Below are positions 4,995 through 12,730 of a stretch of 14,516 nucleotides of DNA, in pieces. Numbering within the stretch: position 1 is the first letter of the stretch; each line of letters opens with the position of its first letter. The stretch comes from an uncultured Collinsella sp. Lineage in GTDB: Bacteria; Actinomycetota; Coriobacteriia; Coriobacteriales; Coriobacteriaceae. The stretch is taken from NCBI GenBank assembly GCA_902482035.1, contig CABSYW010000046.1, forward strand, positions 1 to 14,516, in the 5' to 3' direction. Both the position numbers and the translations under genes were made by a program. The notes under the pieces are model-generated. The model was not told the origin of the DNA. It did not search any database and saw only the letters and a program-made list of their open reading frames with translations.

Positions 4995-7900
4995 GACGAC
5001 GCATCGCTGGGCGGTCGCTCAGCAAAACCCCGAGCTCGAAAAGGAGCTTTCGGCTGGTCTGGGCATACCCGGGCTGGTGGCGCGCATTATGGTTGCGCAC
5101 GGCATTGCCTCGATTGAGGAAGGACAGCTATTTTTGACGCCTTCACTCGACCGTGATTGGGCCGATCCGCTCGTCATTCCGGGCATGTCGGTCGTTGCCG
5201 ACCGCGTCGAGCGTGCTATTCGCAACCACGAGCACATTGCGGTCTTTGGCGATTTTGACGTTGACGGTATTACGTCGACCTGCCTGTTGACCGAGGCGCT
5301 GCGCACGTTTGGCGCCGATGTCACGCCGTTTATTCCGCATCGCTTTGACGAGGGCTACGGTCTTTCGCGCGCGGCGCTCGACCGCGTTAACGAGCTCGCT
5401 CGTCCCCAGCTGATCGTGACCGTCGATAACGGCATTGCCGCCAAGGAAGAGGTTTCCTATCTGAAGAGCCTGGGGATCGATTTGGTGGTCACGGACCATC
5501 ACGAGCCCTCCGATCAGGTGCCGCAGGGCGTACCCCTGACCGACCCTAAGCTCGATGACGATGGTCCTTCGCGTGAGCTTGCCGGTGCCGGCGTGGCACT
5601 CAAGTTGGTGCAAGTCCTGGGCGAACGTCTGGGCAAGCCGTCGTATTGGCGTTCGCTAATCGAGGTCGCGGCGCTGGGCACCGTGTCCGACATGATGCCG
5701 CTCACGCCCGAGAACCGCGCGCTGGTTGCCGAGGGCATCCAGCAGATGCGCGTAACCGCTCGCCCGGGCTATATCGCGCTTGCCGCGCTCGCCAAGGCGG
5801 ACCTTTCGAGCATTACGGCGGATGGCCTGTCATTCTCGCTCATTCCCCGCTTAAACGCTGCCGGTCGCATGGCTGATCCCAAGCTGGCGCTCGACCTGCT
5901 GCTTGCCCGCGATCCCATCGAAGCAAGCGCACTGGCGGCTGAGCTCGAGGAAATCAACCGCCAGCGCCGTGAGATCGAGGCGGAGCTCACGCGCGATGCC
6001 ATGGCAAAGGTCGAGGAGACCTATGACGGTGGACGCGTGATCGTCGTGGGCGGCGAAGGCTGGCACGAGGGCGTCAAGGGCATCGTGGCAAGCCGTCTGA
6101 CCAACCGCTACCACGTGCCGGCGCTGCTGTTCTCGATCGAGGACGGTATCGCGCGCGGCTCTGGTCGCTCGGTGGGCAAAGTTAACCTGTTTGACGCCAT
6201 CGAGCGCTGTTCCGACCTGATGATTCGTCGCGGCGGACATGCTGGTGCGGTGGGTGTGACCATCGAGGCATCCAAGCTCAATGAGTTCCGCCGTCGCCTT
6301 TCCGCCGTGTTGTCCGAGCTTCCCGCCGAGGACTTTGAGGACACCGACGAGGTTGCCGCCACGGTCGACCTTTCCGAATTGAATATCGAGACCATCGAGC
6401 AGATTTCCCGCCTTGAGCCGTTTGGCCAGGGTAATAAGGTGCCGCTGCTGGCTGCCGAGGGCGTGACGATGTGTGATCGCGCCGTGGTGGGTAAGACCGG
6501 CGAGCATATGCGCTTCGTGGCGACGGATGGCGCTGCGAGTGTGCCGGCCATCATGTTTCGTGTACCGCAGATCGACAGGCTTATCAATTGCGACAGCGCC
6601 GTCGACTTGGTGTTCGAGGCCGTTGCCGAGCATTGGCAGGGTCGTGTGAAGCCCAAGCTCATGGTCAAGGATGTTCTGGTCCGCGATAGCACGCTGCCCA
6701 GCGTCGACGATCCGGCATGCGAGCTTCGTCGTGGCGTGCAGCCGGTGGACTCCGATCTGCGCCTGGAGTCGCGCAAGCGCGAGACGCTTGCCCAGCTTTC
6801 CTATACCGAGCTCACGCGCTCGCTTATCCATAGCTTTATCGGCTCGAACCAGCCGCACCGCGCTCAGGTCGAGGCGCTCGACGCCTTGGCCGATCACCAG
6901 AGTGTCTTGGCGGTTATGGGAACGGGCCGCGGCAAGTCGCTCATCTTCCATGTGCATGCCGCGCGTGAGGCGGTGCTTCGCGGACGTGCGAGCATCTTTG
7001 TCTATCCGCTGCGTGCGCTTGTTGCCGACCAGGCCTATCACCTCTCGTCGACGATGGCCGCGCTCGGCATTGGCGTTGGCGTGCTGACCGGCGAGACCGT
7101 GGAGGCCGCACGCGATGACGTGTTCGCCGGCCTAGCTTCGGGCCGCACCGGTATCGTGCTCACGACGCCCGAGTTCCTATCTATCCACCGTGACCGCTTC
7201 GCGCGTTCGGGCCGCATCGGCTTTGTCGTTATCGATGAGGCGCATCATGCCGGTCTTGCCAAGGGCGGCGACCGCAGCGCCTATCTCGATATGCCCGATA
7301 TCCTCAAAGCCCTGGGCGACCCGGTCGTTATGGCTGCGACGGCCACCGCGACGGCTCCGGTCGTGGCCGAGCTTGCCCGCATGCTGCCGATCACTCGCAC
7401 GGTGGTCGACGAGACGGTGCGCGAGAACCTGCAGCTCGAGGACGACCGTGATCTTGCAAGTCGCGAGAACCGTTTGGTGTCGATTGTGGCGACGGGGGAA
7501 AAGACCGTCATCTACGTCAATTCGCGCGACCAGTCCGTGGCGCTCGCCAAGACGTTGCGCAAGCGTGTGCCCGATTGCGCAACCCATATCGCGTTCTATA
7601 ACGCGGGGCTTGCGCGTTCCGATCGCCGTCGCGTGGAGGAAGCATTCCGAGACGGCAGCCTCAGCTGCATCGTCTCGACATCTGCCTTTGGCGAGGGCGT
7701 CAACCTGCCCGATATCCGCCATGTCGTGCTCTACCACATGCCGTTTGGCGGCATTGAGTTTAACCAGATGAGCGGCCGCGCCGGTCGCGATGGCCAGCCC
7801 GCCGTGATCCATCTGCTCTATTCGTCGCGCGACGCCCGCATTAACGAGCGCCTGCTCGACTGCTATGCGCCCGAGCGCGACGAGCTCGTCACGCTCTATC

Positions 7901-8268
7901 GCGCGCTGCAGACCATGTGGCGCTCCAACCGCGGCAAGACGGGGGACGATTCCTTTAGTGCGAGCGATATCGACATCGCGCAGATGTGCCTTGCCATCGA
8001 TGCCCGCACCCCGGTCGACGAGCGTTCGGTGGCAAGTGGCCTGGGAATCTTCGAAGAGCTTGGTTTCTGTCGCGTTTCGGGGTTTGACGACACCCGTCGC
8101 ATCGCGATGGCCGAAAACCCCGGCCGCGTGCAATTGAGCAGGTCAATTCGCTATTTGGAGGGCTTGCGCTCGCGCATGGAGTTCTCGGCTTTCCGGAGCT
8201 GGGCGCTCGATTCGTGCGCTTCTGATATGCTAGCCAAAGTTAACCGCCCGATCGTACCGCGGGCCTAG
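4981..8268 (+). CDS. recJ: RecJ exonuclease fused to a RecQ-like DEAH helicase
   Basis: 1095 residues, about twice a normal RecJ. Residues 85-440 are a full RecJ nuclease core: FGDFDVDG (89-96, metal-binding DxD), VTVDNGIA (146-153), VVTDHHEP (169-176, DHH), RLNAAGRM (290-297), and a DHHA1 domain with RRGGHAGAVG (416-425). An OB-like region follows (LEPFGQGNKVP at 478-488). Residues 615-970 are a superfamily 2 helicase: Walker A MGTGRGKS (646-653), TTPEF (728-732), IDEAHH (751-756), ATATATA (786-792), FYNAGL (872-877), STSAFGEGVNLP (899-910) and QMSGRAGRDGQ (929-939). The FYNAGL and GRAGRDGQ pattern is RecQ-like, but no zinc-binding, RQC or HRDC domain is evident. The product should unwind DNA and degrade the 5' strand, for recombination and repair. 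ATG 4981 is preferred over GTG 4936, which has no ribosome site. rel begins 15 bases after the stop. Confidence 0.93.
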   Translation: MSSLKTTHRWAVAQQNPELEKELSAGLGIPGLVARIMVAHGIASIEEGQLFLTPSLDRDWADPLVIPGMSVVADRVERAIRNHEHIAVFGDFDVDGITSTCLLTEALRTFGADVTPFIPHRFDEGYGLSRAALDRVNELARPQLIVTVDNGIAAKEEVSYLKSLGIDLVVTDHHEPSDQVPQGVPLTDPKLDDDGPSRELAGAGVALKLVQVLGERLGKPSYWRSLIEVAALGTVSDMMPLTPENRALVAEGIQQMRVTARPGYIALAALAKADLSSITADGLSFSLIPRLNAAGRMADPKLALDLLLARDPIEASALAAELEEINRQRREIEAELTRDAMAKVEETYDGGRVIVVGGEGWHEGVKGIVASRLTNRYHVPALLFSIEDGIARGSGRSVGKVNLFDAIERCSDLMIRRGGHAGAVGVTIEASKLNEFRRRLSAVLSELPAEDFEDTDEVAATVDLSELNIETIEQISRLEPFGQGNKVPLLAAEGVTMCDRAVVGKTGEHMRFVATDGAASVPAIMFRVPQIDRLINCDSAVDLVFEAVAEHWQGRVKPKLMVKDVLVRDSTLPSVDDPACELRRGVQPVDSDLRLESRKRETLAQLSYTELTRSLIHSFIGSNQPHRAQVEALDALADHQSVLAVMGTGRGKSLIFHVHAAREAVLRGRASIFVYPLRALVADQAYHLSSTMAALGIGVGVLTGETVEAARDDVFAGLASGRTGIVLTTPEFLSIHRDRFARSGRIGFVVIDEAHHAGLAKGGDRSAYLDMPDILKALGDPVVMAATATATAPVVAELARMLPITRTVVDETVRENLQLEDDRDLASRENRLVSIVATGEKTVIYVNSRDQSVALAKTLRKRVPDCATHIAFYNAGLARSDRRRVEEAFRDGSLSCIVSTSAFGEGVNLPDIRHVVLYHMPFGGIEFNQMSGRAGRDGQPAVIHLLYSSRDARINERLLDCYAPERDELVTLYRALQTMWRSNRGKTGDDSFSASDIDIAQMCLAIDARTPVDERSVASGLGIFEELGFCRVSGFDDTRRIAMAENPGRVQLSRSIRYLEGLRSRMEFSAFRSWALDSCASDMLAKVNRPIVPRA

Positions 8269-8283
8269 GGGAAGGGGACCTCG

Positions 8284-10644
8284 ATGGATGCCGCAGCCCG
8301 TACCGCCCATGATTCCACCCTCCAGCCGTTTTCGGAGATGGAGCACTATAAGCATGCCGATGAGCTGCCGCCCGAGATTATGGCGGACAGCTACGACAAG
8401 CTGGAGCGTCTGTGCCTCAAATATATGAATGAGGACGACTTTTCTAAGGTTGAGCAGGCCTACTGCTTTGCTGCCGAGAAGCATTGCAACCAAAAGCGGC
8501 GCTCGGGTGAGATGTACATCAACCATCCCGTCGAGGTGGCCATCATTCTGGCCGATCTCAAGATGGACTGTGACGTGGTGTGCGCCGCGCTGCTGCACGA
8601 TACCGTCGAGGATACCGAGACTTCGCTTGCCGATGTTTCCGGCCTGTTTGGCGATACGGTGGCCGAGCTCGTCGATGGCGTGACCAAGCTCACCAACATC
8701 GAAGTCGACAGCATGGACGAGAAACAGGCCCTCACGCTGCGCAAGATGTTCCTCGCCATGTCCAAGGACATCCGCGTCATCATCGTTAAGCTTGCCGACC
8801 GTCTGCACAACATGCGCACCCTTGCAGCCCTGCGCGAGGATCGTCGCCTGTTTAAGGCTCGCGAGACCATGGACGTGTATGCACCCCTGGCCGACCGTCT
8901 GGGCATGAGCTCCATTAAATGGGAGCTCGAGGACCTGTCCTTCTTCTACCTTGAACCCGACGCCTACCAGCGCATCGCGCGCATGGTGGCGGAGTCGCGC
9001 GAGGTCCGCGAGCGCTATCTGGCCGAGACCATCAAGACGCTTACCGATGAGCTCAACCGCATTGGTCTGGAGGACTTCCAGATCAACGGCCGCTCCAAGC
9101 ACTATTGGTCCATCTATCAAAAGATGAAGCGCAAGGGCAAGGAGTTCTCCGAGATCTACGACCTGGTGGCGCTGCGCGTTATTACCCATTCGGTGCGCGA
9201 TTGCTACTCCACGCTCGGTGCGGTACATACGCTGTGGCACCCCATGCCTGGTCGCTTTAAAGACTATATCGCCATGCCCAAGGTCAATAACTACCAGTCG
9301 CTCCACACGACGGTCATCGGCCCCACGGCTCGTCCGCTCGAGATTCAGATTCGAACCTACGAGATGCATGAGCAGGCCGAGTACGGCATTGCCGCCCACT
9401 GGCTATATAAGAAGTCGGGCGGATCGTCTGCTTCCAAGACCAATGACGCTCAACGTTTGGACGACCAGATCAACTGGCTCAAGCATTCGCTCGATTGGGC
9501 GGCTTCCGACGAGATCACCGATGCCAAGGAATACCTGCACTCGCTGAAGGTCGATCTGTTCGATCAGGAGATCTTCGTCTTTACGCCCAAGGGCGAGGTC
9601 ATGGCTCTTCGTGCCGGCTCCACGCCGCTCGACTTTGCCTATGCCGTTCACACCGAGGTGGGAAACCATTGCGTCGGCGCCAAAATCAACGGTGCGGTGG
9701 CTCCGCTCACGCACGAGATTAAGACGGGTGACCGTGTCGAGATCCTGACTAATAAGAGTTCCAAGCCGTCGCGTGATTGGCTCAAGATCGTTAAGACACC
9801 TTCCGCCAAGTCAAAGATCCGCCGTTACTTTGCCGCCGCGACCAAAGACGATGACGCTGCTGCCGGCCGCGATATACTGGCCAAGGACCTGCGCAAGCGC
9901 GGGTATGGCATCTCTACGCCGCGATCCACGCGTGCGCTCAACGCCGTGGCGGAGCAGTTTAACTTCAAGCAGCTCGAGGACCTGTTTGCCGCCGTCGGCG
10001 CCGGCAAGGTTGCCCCGCGCGCTGTGGGCAATAAGGTCGAGCAAATCTTGGACCCCAAGCCCGAGGAACAGCTCACCAAGGCCGAGGCTATCGCCGAGGT
10101 CGTGAAGCAGCCCGCTCGTGGCTCCAACCGCAAGCCGCAAAAGCGCGGCAAGAGCGCCAGTAACGGCATTATCGTCAAGGGCGAGAGCAACAGCGGCCTG
10201 CTGGTCCGTCTGGCGCATTGCTGCAATCCGGTGACGGGCGACGATATCGTCGGCTTCATCACGCGCGGTCGCGGCGTCTCGGTGCATCGCGCCAACTGCC
10301 CCAACGTTAAGGGTCTTATGGAACATCCCGAGCGCATGATCGACGTGGAGTGGGACGGCGCTGCTGACACCCTCTTTCAGGTCGAGATCGTGGTCGAGTG
10401 CCTGGACCGCATGGGCCTGCTCAAGGATGTCACTATCGCCATTGGCGATGCGGGCGGCAATATCCTTTCTGCCGCCACGTCGACCAACCGCGAGGGTATT
10501 GCAACCCTGCGCTTTATGGTCGAGATTTCGGACGCGAGTGGTTTGGATCCGCTGCTGGCTTCCATCAGCAGTGTCGATTCGGTCTACGACGCTCGCCGTC
10601 TTATGCCCGGCGAGGGCGGAGCGCAACTCAAGCGCCGTGTGTAG
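8284..10644 (+). CDS. rel: Bifunctional (p)ppGpp synthetase/hydrolase (RelA/SpoT family)
   Basis: 786 residues, a full-length long RSH protein. In order: an HD hydrolase domain with ALLHDTVEDT (102-111) and KLADRLHNMRTL (169-180); a synthetase domain with INGRSKHYWSIYQKM (267-281), EIYDLVALR (290-298) and RFKDYIAMPKVNNYQSLHTT (324-343); a TGS domain (about 428-490); a linker; a cysteine/histidine domain with LAHCCNPV (643-650) and HRANCPN (668-674); and a C-terminal ACT domain (about 698-775). Both HD and synthetase motifs look intact, so it should make and degrade (p)ppGpp, controlled by the ribosome through the C-terminal half. No second RSH is visible in this window. ATG 8284 has GGGGAAGGGG a few bases upstream. 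It lies 15 bases after recJ and is likely co-transcribed. Confidence 0.97.
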   Translation: MDAAARTAHDSTLQPFSEMEHYKHADELPPEIMADSYDKLERLCLKYMNEDDFSKVEQAYCFAAEKHCNQKRRSGEMYINHPVEVAIILADLKMDCDVVCAALLHDTVEDTETSLADVSGLFGDTVAELVDGVTKLTNIEVDSMDEKQALTLRKMFLAMSKDIRVIIVKLADRLHNMRTLAALREDRRLFKARETMDVYAPLADRLGMSSIKWELEDLSFFYLEPDAYQRIARMVAESREVRERYLAETIKTLTDELNRIGLEDFQINGRSKHYWSIYQKMKRKGKEFSEIYDLVALRVITHSVRDCYSTLGAVHTLWHPMPGRFKDYIAMPKVNNYQSLHTTVIGPTARPLEIQIRTYEMHEQAEYGIAAHWLYKKSGGSSASKTNDAQRLDDQINWLKHSLDWAASDEITDAKEYLHSLKVDLFDQEIFVFTPKGEVMALRAGSTPLDFAYAVHTEVGNHCVGAKINGAVAPLTHEIKTGDRVEILTNKSSKPSRDWLKIVKTPSAKSKIRRYFAAATKDDDAAAGRDILAKDLRKRGYGISTPRSTRALNAVAEQFNFKQLEDLFAAVGAGKVAPRAVGNKVEQILDPKPEEQLTKAEAIAEVVKQPARGSNRKPQKRGKSASNGIIVKGESNSGLLVRLAHCCNPVTGDDIVGFITRGRGVSVHRANCPNVKGLMEHPERMIDVEWDGAADTLFQVEIVVECLDRMGLLKDVTIAIGDAGGNILSAATSTNREGIATLRFMVEISDASGLDPLLASISSVDSVYDARRLMPGEGGAQLKRRV

Positions 10645-10683
10645 GTGCGAGAGCCTCTCAGCATCATAGATATTGGTTACGTT

Positions 10684-10709
10684 CGAGGCATCGTTTGGTG
10701 CCTCGAGCG
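10684..10709 (+). terminator. Hairpin after rel, weak terminator candidate
   Basis: CGAGGCA and TGCCTCG (10684-10690, 10699-10705) form a perfect 7-bp stem with an 8-base loop, 39 bases after the rel stop. Only a broken T-run (GTATTTTA) follows, so termination may be partial and allow read-through into the next gene. Confidence 0.4.
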
Positions 10710-10732
10710 TATTTTAGAAGGAGGGTATGCGC

Positions 10733-11416
10733 ATGGACGATATGACTTTGGACCTGACACCCCGAGGCACGGCTTCGATTGAGGCGCTCGTCAACGGCCC
10801 GATTCAGACCAACAGCTACGCCGTGATTTCGAATGACGAGTGCTTAATCGTCGATCCGGCGTGGGAGGGCGAGCGTCTTGTGGAGCATATCCGCACCGCG
10901 CATCCCGAGGTGCGCGTACTCGGGTCTGTCTGCACGCACGGTCATGCCGACCATGTTGGTGGGGTTGCCGGGGTTCGAGCTGTCGTTGGCGACAGCGCAC
11001 TATATGAGTTGTGCGCTAAGGACGTGACGGTACCTCGCGCAAATATCGAGGAGCAGCGCGCCATGTGGGGTATCGAGACGCCCGATCCGGGTGAGCCGAC
11101 GCGCTTGCTTGCCGAGGGCGATACAATCGAGGTGGGCGACGTCTGCCTGCAGGTGATCGAGACGCCGGGGCATACGCCGGGCGGCATCGTCCTGTTCGCC
11201 GCGACCGAGCAGGGAAACATCGCCTTTGTGGGCGACACGCTTTTCCCGGGCAGCCACGGTCGTACCGATCTTTCCGGCGGTGACGAGGCGGCGATTATGC
11301 GCTCGCTCTCCAAACTTGTCAAGATGCTTCCGCCCGATACCGTTTGCTTGACGGGCCATGGCGATTCGACCACGATGGCGCGCGAACTTATGCAGAACCC
11401 GTTTATGCAGATGTAG
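10733..11416 (+). CDS. Metallo-beta-lactamase-fold hydrolase (glyoxalase II-like)
   Basis: 227 residues, the size of YcbL-type hydrolases. It carries all metal-site motifs of the fold: THGHADH (68-74, the HxHxDH motif), H147 in ETPGHTPGG, D168 in FVGDTLFPGSHGRTD, and H209 in TGHGDST. Members of this group hydrolyse thioesters such as S-lactoylglutathione or related small thiol esters; Actinobacteria lack glutathione in most cases, so the true substrate is uncertain. It should be a cytoplasmic enzyme with two zinc or iron ions. Two ATGs compete (10727 and 10733). The second is chosen because AAGGAGG (10718-10724) lies 8 bases from it but only 2 from the first. It follows rel by 88 bases, past a hairpin. 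Placement behind rel is common in Gram-positive bacteria (rel - dtd - MBL), here without dtd. Confidence 0.88.
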   Translation: MDDMTLDLTPRGTASIEALVNGPIQTNSYAVISNDECLIVDPAWEGERLVEHIRTAHPEVRVLGSVCTHGHADHVGGVAGVRAVVGDSALYELCAKDVTVPRANIEEQRAMWGIETPDPGEPTRLLAEGDTIEVGDVCLQVIETPGHTPGGIVLFAATEQGNIAFVGDTLFPGSHGRTDLSGGDEAAIMRSLSKLVKMLPPDTVCLTGHGDSTTMARELMQNPFMQM

Positions 11417-11524
11417 GCTCGAAGCCGTCTTCCGAACCACGAAGACCGCTCAATCGTCAAGCTATTTTCCCCAGTGGGTCGATTCTGTGGGGCAAACGGT
11501 CAAAATTTGTCCAATCGGATGGTA

Positions 11525-11540
11525 TTCGTGAACAAACGAA
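11525..11540. promoter_or_regulatory. Possible operator upstream of fba
   Basis: TTCGT (11525-11529) and ACGAA (11536-11540) form a short inverted repeat with a 6-base spacer, just upstream of the putative -35 region. The site could bind a regulator of glycolysis. The repeat is short and may be chance. Confidence 0.25.
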
Positions 11541-11542
11541 CG

Positions 11543-11570
11543 TTTATGCTCGGGTATGTCGTGGTAAAAT
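11543..11570 (+). promoter_or_regulatory. Probable fba promoter
   Basis: TAAAAT (11565-11570) is a good -10 box, 40 bases before the fba start. A weak -35 (TTTATG, 11543-11548) lies 16 bases upstream. The 194-base gap after the previous gene also argues for separate transcription of fba. Confidence 0.45.
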
Positions 11571-11610
11571 CTCAGGCGTTATCGGAGCAACCTTACAGGA
11601 GGTTTCTTTT

Positions 11611-12477
11611 ATGCTCGTCAACGCAGCAGACATGCTCAAGAAGGCTGAGGCCGGCAAGTACGGTCTCGGTGCCTTCAACACCAACAACCTCGAGTGGACC
11701 CTGGCTATTCTCCAGGCCGCCGAGGAGGCCAAGTCTCCGCTGATCCTTCAGTGCACCGCTGGTGCCGCTAAGTGGATGGGCGGTTTCAAGGTCTGCGCCG
11801 ACATGGTCAAGGCTGCCGTCGAGGCCACGGGCGTTACCGTTCCCGTCGCCCTTCACCTCGATCACGGTTCTTACGAGGACTGCTTCAAGTGCATCGAGGC
11901 CGGCTTCACGTCCATCATGTATGACGGCTCTCACGAGGAGACCTTCCAGCTTAACCTCGACCGCACCAAGGAGCTCGTTGAGCTTGCCCACTCCAAGGGC
12001 ATGTCCATCGAGGCCGAGGTCGGCGGTATCGGCGGCACCGAGGACGGCGTGACCTCCAGCGGCGAGCTCGCTGATCCTGCTGAGTGCAAGCAGATCGCTG
12101 ACCTGGGCGTCGACTTCCTCGCCTGCGGCATCGGCAACATCCACGGCGTGTATCCCGCCGACTGGGCTGGCCTTTCCTTCGAGCGTCTGGGCGAGATCAA
12201 GGCTCAGACCGGCGACCTGCCCCTCGTTCTGCACGGTGGTACCGGCATCCCCGAGGATCAGATCAAGAAGGCCATCTCCCTGGGCATCTCCAAGATCAAC
12301 GTCAACACCGACCTGCAGCTCGTCTTCGCCAAGGGCGTCCGCGAGTATATCGAGGCTGGCAAGGATCAGCAGGGCAAGGGCTTTGACCCCCGCAAGCTCC
12401 TCAAGCCTGGTCGCGACAACATCGTTGCCCGCACCAAGGAGCTCATGGAGGAGTTTGGCTCCGTCAACAAGGCGTAA
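11611..12477 (+). CDS. fba: Class II fructose-1,6-bisphosphate aldolase
   Basis: 288 residues, a normal class IIB aldolase. It splits fructose-1,6-bisphosphate into dihydroxyacetone phosphate and glyceraldehyde-3-phosphate using zinc, in cytoplasmic glycolysis and gluconeogenesis. Zinc ligands and catalytic residues are visible: HLDHGS (82-87, with D84 and H85), EAEVGG (134-139), GIGNIHGVY (173-181, H178), VLHGGTG (206-212, H208), and the phosphate-binding INVNTD (229-234). Related class II enzymes (tagatose-bisphosphate or ketose-bisphosphate aldolase) share these motifs, so another sugar bisphosphate is possible, but the genomic setting favours the housekeeping role. ATG 11611 has a perfect AGGAGG 8 bases upstream; the longer frame back to 11344 overlaps the previous gene and is rejected. 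Codon use is strongly biased (AAG, TTC, GAG, GGC), unlike neighbouring genes, as expected for very high expression. Confidence 0.94.
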   Translation: MLVNAADMLKKAEAGKYGLGAFNTNNLEWTLAILQAAEEAKSPLILQCTAGAAKWMGGFKVCADMVKAAVEATGVTVPVALHLDHGSYEDCFKCIEAGFTSIMYDGSHEETFQLNLDRTKELVELAHSKGMSIEAEVGGIGGTEDGVTSSGELADPAECKQIADLGVDFLACGIGNIHGVYPADWAGLSFERLGEIKAQTGDLPLVLHGGTGIPEDQIKKAISLGISKINVNTDLQLVFAKGVREYIEAGKDQQGKGFDPRKLLKPGRDNIVARTKELMEEFGSVNKA

Positions 12478-12497
12478 GCGTCGCTAAACTTCCCGCC

Positions 12498-12589
12498 GGA
12501 AGCCCCGTCTCCCTACACTGTTTCCTTTGCGCTCACCTGGCTTCGCCAGAAGTCGCGCCAAGGAAACAGTTCCGGGGGACGGGGCTTCC
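12498..12589. repeat. 92-base long hairpin between fba and the transglutaminase gene
   Basis: Nested inverted repeats share one centre: GGAAGCCCCGTC with GACGGGGCTTCC at the ends, ACTGTTTCCTT with AAGGAAACAGT inside, and CTGGC-TTC-GCCAG at the tip. It begins 20 bases after the fba stop and is followed by TTCGTTT. It could end fba transcription, but it is much longer than a normal terminator and lacks a clean T-run, so a REP-like or miniature palindromic element is as likely. Confidence 0.8.
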
Positions 12590-12666
12590 TTCGTTTAACG
12601 CCGCAGGGTTACTGGGCTGAATTCATTTTTTTTTGACTACCGTTCGGCGGTGTTGATGGGTCCTTT

Positions 12667-12695
12667 TTGGGGCTTTCTTTTTATCTCGCTACAAT
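12667..12695 (+). promoter_or_regulatory. Promoter of the transglutaminase gene
   Basis: TTGGGG (12667-12672) and TACAAT (12690-12695) are separated by exactly 17 bases, 35 bases before the chosen start codon. A T9 run (12626-12634) lies about 35 bases further up. This promoter also argues against the upstream start at 12650. Confidence 0.6.
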
Positions 12696-12730
12696 GGGCT
12701 TCAAGCGTTCTAGTGACTTGGAGTTTTGGT

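Noticed and set aside
5851..7041. Long minus-strand ORF (396 codons) opposite recJ
   Set aside because: It is a shadow of the plus-strand gene in GC-rich DNA. It is rich in His, Arg and Gly, has no recognisable motif, and the plus frame has complete RecJ motifs.
8230..9399. Long minus-strand ORF (389 codons) opposite rel
   Set aside because: The plus strand encodes the conserved HD and synthetase domains of Rel here; the minus frame has no homology I recognise.
11344..11610. N-terminal extension of the aldolase
   Set aside because: It overlaps the metallo-hydrolase gene and a promoter; the family starts at MLVNAADMLKKA with a perfect AGGAGG before it.
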